From Mycolicibacterium sp. CH28 (GTDB lineage: Bacteria; Actinomycetota; Actinomycetes; Mycobacteriales; Mycobacteriaceae): a DNA stretch of 64,000 nt. The notes under the pieces were generated by a model that was not told the DNA's origin, ran no database searches, and saw only the letters and a program-made list of their open reading frames with translations. Position 1 is the stretch's first letter. Every line of letters begins with the position of its first letter. Location of the stretch: the NCBI RefSeq assembly GCF_004745805.1, contig NZ_SRLQ01000001.1, forward strand, positions 446,110-510,109. The letters run 5' to 3'. A program made the translations under genes and the position numbers. Shown here piece by piece: positions 54,610 through 63,852 of this stretch.

Positions 54610-55146
54610 ATGACTATCGAGGTGTCCAACGAATCCGGCCTCGACGTTTCCGAAGCGGAACTGATCAGCGTCGCCCGCTTCGTGATTCGCCGAATGAACG
54701 TCAACCCGGCCGCCGAGTTGTCGATGGTGCTGCTGGATACCAACGCGATGGCCGATCTGCACATGCGCTGGATGGACCTGCCCGGCCCCACCGACGTGAT
54801 GAGCTTTCCGATGGACGAGCTCGAGCCAGGCGGCCGCCCGGATGCACCCGAGCCGGGCCCGGCGATGCTGGGTGACGTCGTGCTGTGCCCGCAATTCGCC
54901 GCCGACCAGGCCACCGCCGCCGGGCACAGCCTCGGCCAGGAACTGGCCCTGCTGACCGTGCACGGTGTGCTGCACCTGCTGGGCTACGACCACGCCGAGC
55001 CCGACGAGGAAAAAGAGATGTTCGCCCTGCAGCGCCAATTGCTCGAGGAGTGGGTGGCCGAGCAGGTCGACGCTTACCACCAGGACCGGCAGATCGAGAA
55101 GGACCGGCGGCTGCTCGACAAGTCGCGGTATTTCGACGAGCCGTGA
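54610..55146 (+). CDS. ybeY: Endoribonuclease YbeY
   Basis: This 178-residue metalloprotein acts in 16S rRNA maturation and quality control. The zinc motif [11 protein letters not shown] (H-x3-H-x5-H) is intact, and [13 protein letters not shown] and MLGDVVLCP are present. A helical C-terminal extension of about 30 residues ([18 protein letters not shown]) is typical of mycobacteria. The stop overlaps the corC GTG. Confidence 0.95.
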   Translation: MTIEVSNESGLDVSEAELISVARFVIRRMNVNPAAELSMVLLDTNAMADLHMRWMDLPGPTDVMSFPMDELEPGGRPDAPEPGPAMLGDVVLCPQFAADQATAAGHSLGQELALLTVHGVLHLLGYDHAEPDEEKEMFALQRQLLEEWVAEQVDAYHQDRQIEKDRRLLDKSRYFDEP

Positions 55147-56435
55147 CGGGTCTGGCTCCGCTACTCGGTGCGATCACGCTCGTCGCGCTGGGCGGTCTGT
55201 TCGCCGCGATCGACGCCGCCATCAGCACCGTGTCGGTGGCTCGCGTCGAGGAACTGGTTCGAGACGAGCGGCCGGGCGCCCTGCGGCTGGCCAGGATCAT
55301 GGCGGAACGGCCCCGCTACATCAATCTCGTCGTGCTGCTGCGCATCGCCTGCGAAGCGGCCGCGACCGTCCTGCTGGTCGCCTTCCTCTGGGATGACCTC
55401 GGACTGAAGTGGGGCCTGGTCGCCGCCGCCGCCATCATGACCGTCGCCAGCTTCGTAGTGATCGGCGTGGGTCCCCGCACCATCGGCCGACAGAACGCGT
55501 ACAGCATTGCGCTCGCGTCGGCGGTTCCGCTGCAAGCCATTTCGGTGCTGCTGACACCGATCAGCCGGTTGTTGATCGTACTGGGTAACGCGCTGACCCC
55601 CGGTCGTGGATTTCGCAACGGCCCGTTCGCCTCCGAGATCGAGCTGCGCGAGGTGGTCGACCTGGCCCAGCAGCGCGGTGTGGTGGCCGACGACGAACGC
55701 CGGATGATCCAGTCGGTGTTCGAACTGGGCGATACCACCGCGCGGGAGGTGATGGTCCCGCGCACCGAGATGGTGTGGATCGAGTCCGACAAGACCGCGG
55801 CCCAGGCCACCTCGCTGGCGGTGCGCAGCGGCCATTCCCGCATCCCGGTCATCGGGGAGAACGTCGACGACGTTATCGGCGTGGTCTATCTCAAAGACTT
55901 GGTGCAGCGCACCTATTACTCGACCAACAGCGGCCAGGACACGGTGGTGACCGAGGTCATGCGCCCGGCGGTGTTCGTCCCCGACTCCAAGCCGCTCGAC
56001 GACCTGCTGCGCGAGATGCAGCGCGACCGCAAACACATGGCGTTGCTCGTCGACGAGTACGGCGCCATCGCCGGGCTGGTGACCATCGAGGACGTGCTCG
56101 AGGAGATCGTCGGCGAGATCGCCGACGAGTACGACACCGACGAGGTGGCACCGGTGGAGGACCTGGGTGGCAACAGGTTCCGGGTGTCGTCCCGGTTGCC
56201 GATCGAGGATCTCGGGGAGCTCTACGACATCGAGTTGTCCGACGACCTCGACGTCGACACCGTCGGTGGGTTGTTGGCACTTGAGCTCGGCCGCGTCCCG
56301 CTGCCGGGTGCCGAGGTGGTCTCGCATGGGCTGCGGTTGCGCGCCGAGGGCGGTCCTGACCATCGCGGCCGGGTGCGGATCGGCACCATCCTGGTCAGCC
56401 GCACCGAACTGGAAGAAGGCAACGAACATGAGTGA
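55143..56435 (+). CDS. CorC/HlyC-type CNNM-CBS membrane protein
   Basis: This 430-residue protein has a CNNM/DUF21 membrane domain with about three or four helices (residues 1-150), a CBS pair (about 195-320; [49 protein letters not shown]) and a C-terminal CorC_HlyC domain. The family is tied to magnesium/cobalt transport. The GTG at 55143 overlaps the ybeY stop as GTGA. It corresponds to Rv2366c. Confidence 0.92.
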   Translation: MTGLAPLLGAITLVALGGLFAAIDAAISTVSVARVEELVRDERPGALRLARIMAERPRYINLVVLLRIACEAAATVLLVAFLWDDLGLKWGLVAAAAIMTVASFVVIGVGPRTIGRQNAYSIALASAVPLQAISVLLTPISRLLIVLGNALTPGRGFRNGPFASEIELREVVDLAQQRGVVADDERRMIQSVFELGDTTAREVMVPRTEMVWIESDKTAAQATSLAVRSGHSRIPVIGENVDDVIGVVYLKDLVQRTYYSTNSGQDTVVTEVMRPAVFVPDSKPLDDLLREMQRDRKHMALLVDEYGAIAGLVTIEDVLEEIVGEIADEYDTDEVAPVEDLGGNRFRVSSRLPIEDLGELYDIELSDDLDVDTVGGLLALELGRVPLPGAEVVSHGLRLRAEGGPDHRGRVRIGTILVSRTELEEGNEHE

Positions 56436-56748
56436 CGCTTTGGATGCCGAAGACGCCAAGCTGGTGGTGCTCGCGCGCGCAGCGATGGCCCGCGCCGAAG
56501 CCGCCGAGGGTGCGGCCGTGCGCGACCTCGACGGGCGCACCTATGCCGGCGCACCGGTCGCCCTGTCGGCGTTGCCGCTGACCGGCCTGCAGGCCGCGGT
56601 GGCCGCCGCGGTGTCCAGCGGCGCAACGGGTTTCGAGGCGGCGGCGTTGGTCGGTGGTTCGACCGACGATGCCGGGGTGGTGGCGGTCCGGGAACTGTCG
56701 CCGGCCGCGGCGATCATTGTCACCGACCGTGCGGGGGCTGCGCTGTGA
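56428..56748 (+). CDS. Cytidine deaminase-like protein lacking zinc ligands
   Basis: This 106-residue protein aligns by eye with the truncated cytidine deaminase-like proteins that actinobacteria keep between corC and era (Rv2365c). It has [33 protein letters not shown] and [24 protein letters not shown], but no HAE and no PCxxC, so zinc-dependent deamination is not expected. The ATG overlaps the corC end by 8 bases and the stop overlaps the era GTG, so translation is coupled throughout. It may be a nucleotide-binding or structural partner. Confidence 0.78.
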   Translation: MSDALDAEDAKLVVLARAAMARAEAAEGAAVRDLDGRTYAGAPVALSALPLTGLQAAVAAAVSSGATGFEAAALVGGSTDDAGVVAVRELSPAAAIIVTDRAGAAL

Positions 56749-57647
56749 ACGAGTTTCACTCCGGCTTCGTCTGCCTGGTCGGCAGGCCAAACACCGGCAA
56801 GTCCACCCTGACCAACGCGCTGGTCGGCTCCAAGGTGGCGATCACCGCCGACCAACCGCAGACCACCCGGCACACCATCCGCGGCATCGTGCACCGCCCG
56901 GAGTTCCAGATCGTGATGGTCGACACCCCGGGATTGCACCGGCCGCGCACCCTGCTCGGTAAGCGCCTCAATGACCTGGTGCGCGACACCTACTCCGAGG
57001 TCGATGTGGTCGGGCTGTGCATCCCCGCCGACGAGGCGATCGGCCCAGGGGACCGGTGGATCTACGAGCAGATCCGGGCCGTGGCACCCAGGACCACCCT
57101 GGTTGTCATCGTCACCAAGATCGACAAGGTGCCCAAGGAGCGTGTCGCTGCGCAGTTGCTTGCCGTGCACGAGTTGGTCGGGGACACCGCCGCGGAGATC
57201 GTTCCGGTTTCGGCCACCACCGGCGAACAGGTCGACCTGCTCATTGACGTGCTAGCTGGTCAGCTGCCACCCGGACCGGCGTTCTACCCCGACGGTGAAC
57301 TCACCGACGAGCCCGAAGAGATGCTGATGGCCGAGCTCATCCGGGAGGCGGCCCTGGAAGGGGTACGGGATGAGTTGCCGCACTCGCTGGCGGTGGTGAT
57401 CGAGGAGATCGAGCCGCGCCCCGACCGTGACGACCTGATCGATGTCCGGGCGGTGCTCTACGTGGAACGCGACAGCCAGAAGGGCATCGTGATCGGTAAG
57501 GGCGGGGCTCGGCTCAAAGAGGTCGGCACGGCCGCGCGCACTCAGATCGAGAAGCTGCTGGGCACCAAGGTGTACTTGGACCTGCGGGTCAAGATCGCCA
57601 AGAACTGGCAGCGTGATCCCAAACAGCTTGGCCGGCTAGGGTTCTAG
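56745..57647 (+). CDS. era: GTPase Era
   Basis: This 300-residue GTPase assembles the 30S subunit and binds the 3' end of 16S rRNA. G motifs are GRPNTGKSTLTNALVG (G1), VDTPGLHRPRTLLG (G3) and VTKIDKV (G4). The KH domain has GIVIGKGGARLKEVGTAARTQIE. It starts on a GTG overlapping the previous stop. Its stop TAG and the convergent amidase stop lie in a short CTAG-centred inverted repeat at 57635-57648. Confidence 0.96.
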   Translation: MNEFHSGFVCLVGRPNTGKSTLTNALVGSKVAITADQPQTTRHTIRGIVHRPEFQIVMVDTPGLHRPRTLLGKRLNDLVRDTYSEVDVVGLCIPADEAIGPGDRWIYEQIRAVAPRTTLVVIVTKIDKVPKERVAAQLLAVHELVGDTAAEIVPVSATTGEQVDLLIDVLAGQLPPGPAFYPDGELTDEPEEMLMAELIREAALEGVRDELPHSLAVVIEEIEPRPDRDDLIDVRAVLYVERDSQKGIVIGKGGARLKEVGTAARTQIEKLLGTKVYLDLRVKIAKNWQRDPKQLGRLGF

Positions 57648-59093
57648 CTCACGGACGGCCGGGGTGTTCCACCACGCCTCGGGCTGCTCGTTGGCCCAGC
57701 CGTTGATGGCTTCCAGCTCGGCGGCCAGTGAGATCAGCAGCGGCTCGCTGTCGGCCGGGCCCATCAGCTGAACACCGATCGGCAGGCCGTCGGTGGTGAA
57801 ACCGGCCGGAATGTTGATCGACGGCCACCCCAGCACGTTCCAGGGGAAGGTGACCGGACAGGCCGCGATCATGGCCCGGTCGGTGGCCGTGGGTCCGAGT
57901 TCGTCGAACTTCCGGGCCAGTGGCGGCGGCTGCGCGGTAGTCGGGGCCAGCACGACGTCGACGGAGCTGAAGATCTCCCCGACGCGGTGGTGCAGCATCG
58001 GCTCACTGGCGCGAGCGCGGCGCAGCAGCGACCGCGACAGCAGCCGGCCGATCCGCAGGTTGGCTTCGGTCCTGGCGTCGAACGTCACGTCCTCGCCGAG
58101 CCGGTCGGCCCAGTCCAGCAGCCCGGCGGTCGACCGGGGCAGAAATGTCAGGGGCAGCCGCAGCCCGTAGTTCGGGTTGCCCTCCAGCACGGTGTGCCCC
58201 AGCATGCCCAGCTGTTCGGCGACGGTGGTCAGCGCGGCCCGGATCTCCGGGTGCAGCTTGGCGCTGAAGAAGGTGAACGGAAACCGGGTCGACAGCGCGA
58301 CTTTCAGCGGTCCCGGCGCCCGGCCGGCGTAGTCGGCCATCCGCACCACCGCTGGTTTGTGCAGGTCGTCCTCGGCATTGCCGGACGCGGCGTCGAGAAC
58401 CAGCGCGGCGTCGGCGACCGTGCGCGCGAGTACGCCGTTGACGGTGATGCCGTTGAACGGGTCACGCAGCGGCCAGGTGGAGATGCGACCGCGCTGCGGC
58501 TTGATGCCGACCAGGTGGGTCCAGGCCGCAGGCACCCGGACACTGCCCGCCCCGTCCGACCCGATGGCCGCGGCGACCAGCCCGGCGGCGACGGCGGTCG
58601 CGCTGCCTCCCGAGGAGCCGCCCGGGGTGTGCTTGCGTGACCACGGGTTGCGGGTGTGCCCGAAGGCTGGGCCGCTGGTGAACGGCCACTGTCCCAGCTC
58701 GCAGCAGTTGGTCTTGCCAACGATCACCGCGCCGGCCACCCGGAGCCGACGAACCACCTCGGAGTCCTCGGTGGCCGGACGGATGCGCCCGCCGGTCCCG
58801 AAGGAGGTCGGTACTCCGGCGATATCGACGTCGTCCTTGACCGCGATGGGGATGCCGAGCAGCAGCGCCTGCTCCCCGGCGGCGCGGCGCCGGTCGGCCT
58901 CGGCGGCCTCGGCCAGCGCGGATTCGGTCAGCACGACGCGAAAGGCGTTGAGGGTGGACTGGCTGGCTGAGATCGCCCGCAGCGAGCGGCGGACCAGTTC
59001 GACCGAGGTCACCGCGCCGCTGGCCAGTTGGTAGAGCTGGTCACCGACGGTGGGAAACCGCTCCGGCCTGCTCAAACTCGCATGAGTTGTCAT
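57636..59093 (-). CDS. amiA2: Amidase-signature hydrolase (AmiA2-like)
   Basis: This 485-residue amidase has the Ser-cisSer-Lys triad: lysine in IPIAVKDDVDIAGVP, cis-serine in TPGGSSGGSATAVAAGL and nucleophile in GSDGAGSVRVPAAW. It cleaves amides of unknown identity. It corresponds in position to Rv2363 (amiA2), convergent with era (12-base overlap) and divergent from recO, whose start is 64 bases away. Confidence 0.9.
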   Translation of the reverse strand: MTTHASLSRPERFPTVGDQLYQLASGAVTSVELVRRSLRAISASQSTLNAFRVVLTESALAEAAEADRRRAAGEQALLLGIPIAVKDDVDIAGVPTSFGTGGRIRPATEDSEVVRRLRVAGAVIVGKTNCCELGQWPFTSGPAFGHTRNPWSRKHTPGGSSGGSATAVAAGLVAAAIGSDGAGSVRVPAAWTHLVGIKPQRGRISTWPLRDPFNGITVNGVLARTVADAALVLDAASGNAEDDLHKPAVVRMADYAGRAPGPLKVALSTRFPFTFFSAKLHPEIRAALTTVAEQLGMLGHTVLEGNPNYGLRLPLTFLPRSTAGLLDWADRLGEDVTFDARTEANLRIGRLLSRSLLRRARASEPMLHHRVGEIFSSVDVVLAPTTAQPPPLARKFDELGPTATDRAMIAACPVTFPWNVLGWPSINIPAGFTTDGLPIGVQLMGPADSEPLLISLAAELEAINGWANEQPEAWWNTPAVRELEP

Positions 59094-59157
59094 GGCGACG
59101 TCGAGACTAACGGCGCGGGGCCGCGCTTATGTCGCATTGCAGTGGGAAACTTCTCTG

Positions 59158-59979
59158 ATGCGGCTGTACCGGGATCGTGCGGTCGTGCTGCGCCAGCACA
59201 AGCTCGGTGAAGCCGACCGCATCGTCACCCTGCTGACTCGCGACCACGGCCTGGTCCGCGCGGTCGCCAAGGGGGTGCGCCGTACCCGCAGCAAGTTCGG
59301 GTCCCGGCTGGAGCCGTTCGCGCACATCGACGTCCAATTGCACCCCGGCCGCAATCTGGACATCGTCACCCAGGTGGTGTCGATCGATGCCTTCGCCACC
59401 GACATCGTCAGCGACTACGGCCGCTACACCAGCGCCTGTGCGGTGCTGGAGACCGCCGAGCGGCTCGCCGGGGAGGAGCATGCGCCAGCTCCGGCGCTGC
59501 ATCGGCTCACGGTCGGAGCACTGCGGGCGGTGGCAGACGGCGCGCGGTCCCGTGAGCTGGTCCTGGACGCCTACCTGTTGCGGGCGATGGGCATCGCTGG
59601 CTGGGCGCCGTCGCTGACCGAGTGTGCGCGGTGCGCGGCGCCGGGCCCGCACCGCGCCTTCCACATCGCCGCCGGTGGCAGCGTGTGCATGCACTGCCGA
59701 CCGTCGGGCTCGACCACGCCGCCGCAGGCGGTGCTGGACCTGATGTCGGCGCTGCACGACGGCGACTGGGAGACCGCGGAGGCCTCGTCGTCGTCGCACC
59801 GCAGTCATGCCAGCGGATTGGTCGCCGCGCACCTGCAGTGGCATCTGGAACGTCAGCTGCGGACGCTGCCGCTGGTGGAGCGTGTCTACCGGCAGCCCGC
59901 TATCCACGGTAAGGAGATGTTCAGGCAGGATGTGCCCCATGGCGATGAACCGGGTGACCAGCTCGTGGCGGGGGGCTGA
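59158..59979 (+). CDS. recO: DNA repair protein RecO
   Basis: This 273-residue recombination mediator has an N-terminal OB fold ([31 protein letters not shown], then [16 protein letters not shown]) and a helical domain with zinc-binding cysteines [10 protein letters not shown] and CMHC. It loads RecA with RecR at gaps. I chose the ATG at 59158, which matches family starts; an upstream in-frame start would overlap the amidase promoter. Its end overlaps uppS by 41 bases. Confidence 0.93.
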   Translation: MRLYRDRAVVLRQHKLGEADRIVTLLTRDHGLVRAVAKGVRRTRSKFGSRLEPFAHIDVQLHPGRNLDIVTQVVSIDAFATDIVSDYGRYTSACAVLETAERLAGEEHAPAPALHRLTVGALRAVADGARSRELVLDAYLLRAMGIAGWAPSLTECARCAAPGPHRAFHIAAGGSVCMHCRPSGSTTPPQAVLDLMSALHDGDWETAEASSSSHRSHASGLVAAHLQWHLERQLRTLPLVERVYRQPAIHGKEMFRQDVPHGDEPGDQLVAGG

Positions 59980-60853
59980 GCGCAGGCGGAAGGAACAATT
60001 TCCCCAGCTGCCTCCGGCTCCCGACGACTACCCGGTGTTCCCCGACACCTCCATCTGGCCGGTGCTGTTCCCGCAGTTGCCGCCTGCGCCGGGAGGCGGG
60101 CCGTGTCGTCCGCCTCAGCACACGTCGAAGGCGGTACCGCCGGCCATCCCGGCCGACCAGATGCCCAAACACGTCGCCGTCGTCATGGACGGCAACGGCC
60201 GCTGGGCCACCCAGCGCGGGCTCAGCCGCACCGAGGGCCACAAGATGGGCGAGGCGGTGCTGATCGACATCACCTGCGGCGCCATCGAGATCGGCATCAA
60301 GCACCTGACGGTGTACGCGTTCTCCACCGAGAACTGGCGACGCAGCGCCGAGGAGGTGCGCTTCCTGATGGGGTTCAACCGCGAGGTGGTGCGCCGCCGG
60401 CGGGAGAACCTCGACATCATGGGCGTGCAGATGCGCTGGGTGGGGTCGCGGGCGCGGATGTGGCGCAGCGTCATCAAGGAATTCGATATCGCCGAGAACA
60501 TGACGACCGACAACGACGTCATCACGGTGAACTACTGCGTCAACTACGGTGGCCGCGCCGAAATCGCCGAAGCCGCACGGCAGATCGCACGCGATGCCGC
60601 CGCGGGTCGGATCGATCCCGAGCGGGTCAACGAGGCCACCATCAGCGCGCATCTGCACCGGCCCGATATCCCCGACGTCGATCTGTTCATCCGCACGTCG
60701 GGGGAGCAGCGGTCGAGCAACTTCATGCTTTGGCAAGCCGCGTATGCCGAGTACGTGTTCCAGGACAAGCTGTGGCCCGACTATGACCGTCGGGATCTGT
60801 GGGCGGCGTGCGAGGAGTACGCCGAACGTAACCGCCGCTTCGGCCGCGCCTGA
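59939..60853 (+). CDS. uppS: Decaprenyl diphosphate synthase (cis-prenyltransferase)
   Basis: This 304-residue enzyme extends omega,E,Z-farnesyl diphosphate to decaprenyl diphosphate, the lipid carrier for arabinogalactan and peptidoglycan. The first catalytic motif [17 protein letters not shown] is near residue 80, followed by [12 protein letters not shown] and [19 protein letters not shown]. The N-terminal 75 residues ([20 protein letters not shown]) are the mycobacterial extension seen in Rv2361c. Start is ATG 59939 or the second ATG at 59945. Confidence 0.94.
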   Translation: MAMNRVTSSWRGAERRRKEQFPQLPPAPDDYPVFPDTSIWPVLFPQLPPAPGGGPCRPPQHTSKAVPPAIPADQMPKHVAVVMDGNGRWATQRGLSRTEGHKMGEAVLIDITCGAIEIGIKHLTVYAFSTENWRRSAEEVRFLMGFNREVVRRRRENLDIMGVQMRWVGSRARMWRSVIKEFDIAENMTTDNDVITVNYCVNYGGRAEIAEAARQIARDAAAGRIDPERVNEATISAHLHRPDIPDVDLFIRTSGEQRSSNFMLWQAAYAEYVFQDKLWPDYDRRDLWAACEEYAERNRRFGRA

Positions 60854-60857
60854 TTTC

Positions 60858-61244
60858 GTGGAACTGGTAACTCGGCTGGCCGAGGCTCTCGCGGACGTGA
60901 TGCCCGTCGAGGCGGACCCCGACGGGGCACTGACCGTTCGCTACGAGGGGACCTTCGCATCGCTGCGAACGGTCACCATCGCCGAGGACATCGAGATGGT
61001 GTCGATGACGCAGGTTCTGGCCTGGGACCTACCGCTGACCGCCGATCTGCGCAAACGTGTTGCGGCACAGGCCAAGACCACAATGCTGGGCACTGTGACG
61101 CTGGGGGAGCAGCCCGGTAAGCGCGGTGATGTGATGCTGCGCTACAACTTCCCGGGTCAAGGACTTGCCGATCGGGCGCTGCAGACGCTGATCCTGATGG
61201 TGTTGGCCGGCGGGGTCGACGCCGCCCGCGCGCTGCAGGGCTGA
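60858..61244 (+). CDS. Conserved small protein (Rv2360c-like)
   Basis: This 128-residue protein has no motif I can assign, but position and size match Rv2360c after uppS. The pattern of five beta-strands and a terminal helix (VRYEGTFASLRTVTIAEDIEMVS; RALQTLILMVLAGGVDAARAL) recalls YbjN/CesT-like folds; this is a guess. It begins on GTG 4 bases after uppS, so it is cotranscribed with recO and uppS. Confidence 0.75.
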   Translation: MELVTRLAEALADVMPVEADPDGALTVRYEGTFASLRTVTIAEDIEMVSMTQVLAWDLPLTADLRKRVAAQAKTTMLGTVTLGEQPGKRGDVMLRYNFPGQGLADRALQTLILMVLAGGVDAARALQG

Positions 61245-61267
61245 CAGCCCATATCCACTCCGGCGGT

Positions 61268-62014
61268 TCAGCGCTCCTGCAGTGTCGGCAAGGCGACGAA
61301 GGCGGCGCGGATGTGCTGCTCGGTGAGGTCGGCCGCCCGCTGTGCGTCACGGGACTCGATTGCGTCGAAGATGCCGTGATGTTGTGCTTGAAGCGTCTGT
61401 GACAGCGTCGTCCAGTCGGGGACCTGGCGCATGGCGGCCAGGATGGGGTGGCGCAGCGACGCCCGGATCGCCACCGTCATGTCGGCGACCAGACGATTGC
61501 CACTGGCTTCGGCGATGGCGACGTGGAACGCGGTGTCGGCGTCGTTGAACACCTCGCAGTCCAGCCCGGGAGTGTCCATCTGCAACAACGGGATTCGGAT
61601 GGCGTCGAGTTCGGCCGCGCTGGCGTGTGCGGCGGCCAGTGCGGCGCTGTTTCGTTCCAGCATCACCCGGGCGTCGACGATGTCGACCATCGGGAAGTTC
61701 GACAGCGCGACGTGCAGCCGCAGAAAGCGCGTCAGCGCGGCGCTGGGCATGGCGGCGATGAAGGTGCCGGCGTCGGGCCCGGCACCGACGTTGGCGGTGA
61801 CCACGCCTTGGGCCTCGAGCACCCGAATGGCTTCGCGGACGCCGGCCCGGCTGACCTGTAGCCGGGCGGCCAGCTCGCGCTCGGAGGGGAGCGGATCGCC
61901 GACGGTGAGCGCCCCGTGCATGATCTGGTCCTCGATCGCGGCGATCACCAGCTCGTGGGACCGCACCCGTGCGACGGGATTCCACTGCGGTGTGGGCTGG
62001 GCGACGTTGGTCAT
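61268..62014 (-). CDS. GntR-family regulator, FadR/FCD subfamily (LldR-like)
   Basis: This 248-residue regulator has an N-terminal winged helix (residues 20-85: DPLPSERELAARLQVSRAGVREAIRVLEAQGVV, then GPDAGTFIA) and an FCD ligand domain with metal-binding positions in DADTAFHVAIAEASGN and QHHGIFDAIESRD. It is divergent from a lactate permease and is probably the lactate-responsive repressor of that operon. The palindrome at 62121 matches the FCD-type consensus. Confidence 0.88.
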   Translation of the reverse strand: MTNVAQPTPQWNPVARVRSHELVIAAIEDQIMHGALTVGDPLPSERELAARLQVSRAGVREAIRVLEAQGVVTANVGAGPDAGTFIAAMPSAALTRFLRLHVALSNFPMVDIVDARVMLERNSAALAAAHASAAELDAIRIPLLQMDTPGLDCEVFNDADTAFHVAIAEASGNRLVADMTVAIRASLRHPILAAMRQVPDWTTLSQTLQAQHHGIFDAIESRDAQRAADLTEQHIRAAFVALPTLQER

Positions 62015-62078
62015 GCATCACTCCCTATCACGGGGGTAGCGGTCAGCGGTGCTCCTGAGAGTCCCGACGCTTCGGGGA

Positions 62079-62108
62079 TTGACTGTGAGCGGGCTCACGC
62101 TCTAGTGT
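62079..62108 (+). promoter_or_regulatory. Predicted lactate operon promoter
   Basis: TTGACT (62079-62084) and TAGTGT (62103-62108) are 18 bases apart. The predicted start near 62115 places the regulator's palindrome just downstream. The -35/-10 spacer contains a CRP-like box. Confidence 0.55.
62084..62099. promoter_or_regulatory. CRP-like box inside the lactate promoter spacer
   Basis: TGTGA-GCGGGC-TCACG matches the CRP consensus at nine of ten positions and contains GTGAGC/GCTCAC arms. Lying between -35 and -10, a bound CRP would be expected to repress rather than activate this promoter; it might activate the divergent regulator gene. Confidence 0.5.
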
Positions 62109-62120
62109 ACCAACCACCGT

Positions 62121-62133
62121 GTGGTCAGACCAC
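62121..62133. promoter_or_regulatory. FCD/LldR-type operator
   Basis: GTGGTC-A-GACCAC is a perfect palindrome whose core TGGTCAGACCA fits the TNGTNNNACNA consensus of LldR-like regulators. It lies 6 to 18 bases after the predicted start of the lactate transcript. ACCAC-CGT-GTGGT overlaps it upstream. Confidence 0.7.
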
Positions 62134-62148
62134 TAAGAGGTCGGCCCG

Positions 62149-63852
62149 TTGGAACGTTTGGGCACCCGCATGTACACACCTAATCTGGCTCCGATCGCCG
62201 GCAGCCTGTTCTACTCGTCATTGGTGGCGTTGCTACCGCTGCTGGCGGTGTTCATCACCCTCGGGGTCCTGAAGTGGAAGGCGCATTGGGCCGGACTCAC
62301 CGGCCTTGCCACCGCGCTGGTGGTCGCCGTCGCCGTCTACGGCATGCCCCCGGCGCTGGCCGCGATGTCGGCGACCGAGGGATTCGCGTTCGGCATCTTC
62401 CCGATCATGTGGATCGTCCTCAACGCGATCTGGCTCTATGAGCTCACCGTCACAAGCGGGCGGTTCGAGGATTTGCGCCGCGTCATCGACCGGGTCTCCG
62501 ACGACCCCCGCGTGCAATCGATCATCATCGCGTTCTGCCTGGGCGGCCTGCTGGAGGCGCTGGCCGGGTTCGGCGCGCCGGTGGCGATCACCGGGGTGAT
62601 GCTCATGTCGATCGGTTTCACCGCCATGCGCGCGGCCGTCGTCGTGCTGGTGGCCAACACGGCACCGGTCGCCTTCGGCGCGATCGCAATCCCCATCATC
62701 ACCGCGGGCAACCTCACCGGAATTCCGTTCACCGACATCGGTGCCGTGGTGGGCCGCCAGACCCCGCTGCTCGCCCTGTTCGTGCCGTTGATCCTGGTGT
62801 TGCTCGCCGACGGCCGGCGCGGTGTCCGTGACGTCTGGCCCATCGCGACGGTGGTCGGTGTCAGCTTCGCGCTGGCCCAGTTCGTCTCCGCCAATTGGCT
62901 ATCGGTCGAGTTGACCGATGTGATCGCCTCGCTGGTCGGCCTTGCCGCCGCGGTGCTGATGCTGCGGGTGTGGCGGCCGGCCAACACCGCCGCAGCCCGC
63001 GAGCGGCTGCTGACCGAGGGCTCCGACGGTTCCACCGGCTCGCCCGCAGCCGGGACCGCAGCGCGGGGTACCACGGCAGTGGATCAACGCGCCGAGACCG
63101 AACTCAGCGCAGCGCGCGTGTTCCTGGCGCTGTTTCCCTACCTGCTTGTGGTCGTCATCTTCGCGGTGGCGAAACTGTGGACGCCGGTGAAGGCATGGCT
63201 GGCGGGAACGGATACGAAGTTCGGCTGGCCAGGACTGGACGGTCATGTTCTGACCGCCGCCGGTAAACCCTCGGCCTCCACGGTCTACACCCTGGGCTGG
63301 CTGTCCTCACCCGGGTCGCTGTTGCTCATCGCCGGCGTCGCCGTGGCAGTGGTGTATCGCATCTCGCTGCTGGAAGCCGCCAGGGTCTACGGCAGCACGG
63401 TGCTGAAGCTGAGGTTCTCGATCCTGACCGTCGCGTCGGTGCTGGCGCTGGCCTACGTGATGAACCAGTCGGGCCAGACGATTACGGTGGGGACGTGGAT
63501 CGCCGGCACCGGCGCGCTATTCGCCTTCCTCTCACCGATTCTCGGGTGGCTCGGTACCGCCGTCACGGGGTCCGACACCAGTGCCAACGCCTTGTTCGCC
63601 ACACTGCAGCAGACGGCTGCCACCCATGCTGGGATTGACCCGACGCTGCTGGTGGCAGCGAATACCTCCGGAGGAGTTGTCGGCAAAATGATCAGTCCGC
63701 AGAACCTCACCATCGCGGCGACCACCGTCGGGCTGCTGGGCCGGGAGTCCGAGATCTTCCGCCGGGTGATCTGGTGGAGCCTGGGCATGCTGGCCGCGCT
63801 GTGCGTGCTGATCGGTCTGCAGTCGACGGTCCTGTCCTGGATGCTGCCATGA
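62149..63852 (+). CDS. lldP: L-lactate permease (LctP family)
   Basis: This 567-residue secondary transporter has at least 12 membrane helices and LctP features: FCLGGLLEALAGFGAPVAITGVML, VLVANTAPVAFGAIAIPI, LGWLGTAVTGSDTSANALFATLQ and NTSGGVVGKMISPQNLTIAA. It imports lactate with protons, and glycolate is possible. I chose the TTG at 62149 because AAGAGG lies 8 bases upstream; the next ATG at 62170 has no such site. The stop overlaps the following gene as ATGA. Confidence 0.9.
   Translation: MERLGTRMYTPNLAPIAGSLFYSSLVALLPLLAVFITLGVLKWKAHWAGLTGLATALVVAVAVYGMPPALAAMSATEGFAFGIFPIMWIVLNAIWLYELTVTSGRFEDLRRVIDRVSDDPRVQSIIIAFCLGGLLEALAGFGAPVAITGVMLMSIGFTAMRAAVVVLVANTAPVAFGAIAIPIITAGNLTGIPFTDIGAVVGRQTPLLALFVPLILVLLADGRRGVRDVWPIATVVGVSFALAQFVSANWLSVELTDVIASLVGLAAAVLMLRVWRPANTAAARERLLTEGSDGSTGSPAAGTAARGTTAVDQRAETELSAARVFLALFPYLLVVVIFAVAKLWTPVKAWLAGTDTKFGWPGLDGHVLTAAGKPSASTVYTLGWLSSPGSLLLIAGVAVAVVYRISLLEAARVYGSTVLKLRFSILTVASVLALAYVMNQSGQTITVGTWIAGTGALFAFLSPILGWLGTAVTGSDTSANALFATLQQTAATHAGIDPTLLVAANTSGGVVGKMISPQNLTIAATTVGLLGRESEIFRRVIWWSLGMLAALCVLIGLQSTVLSWMLP

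Noticed and set aside
52662..54914. 750-codon minus-strand frame over rsmE, phoH and ybeY
   Set aside because: Spans three certain genes and an intergenic region with no domain; a chance open frame in high-GC DNA.
57635..57648. GCTAG-GGTT-CTAGC hairpin as a stand-alone terminator
   Set aside because: Only five base pairs and no T-run; mentioned as part of the stop-codon hairpin pattern but too weak to call by itself.
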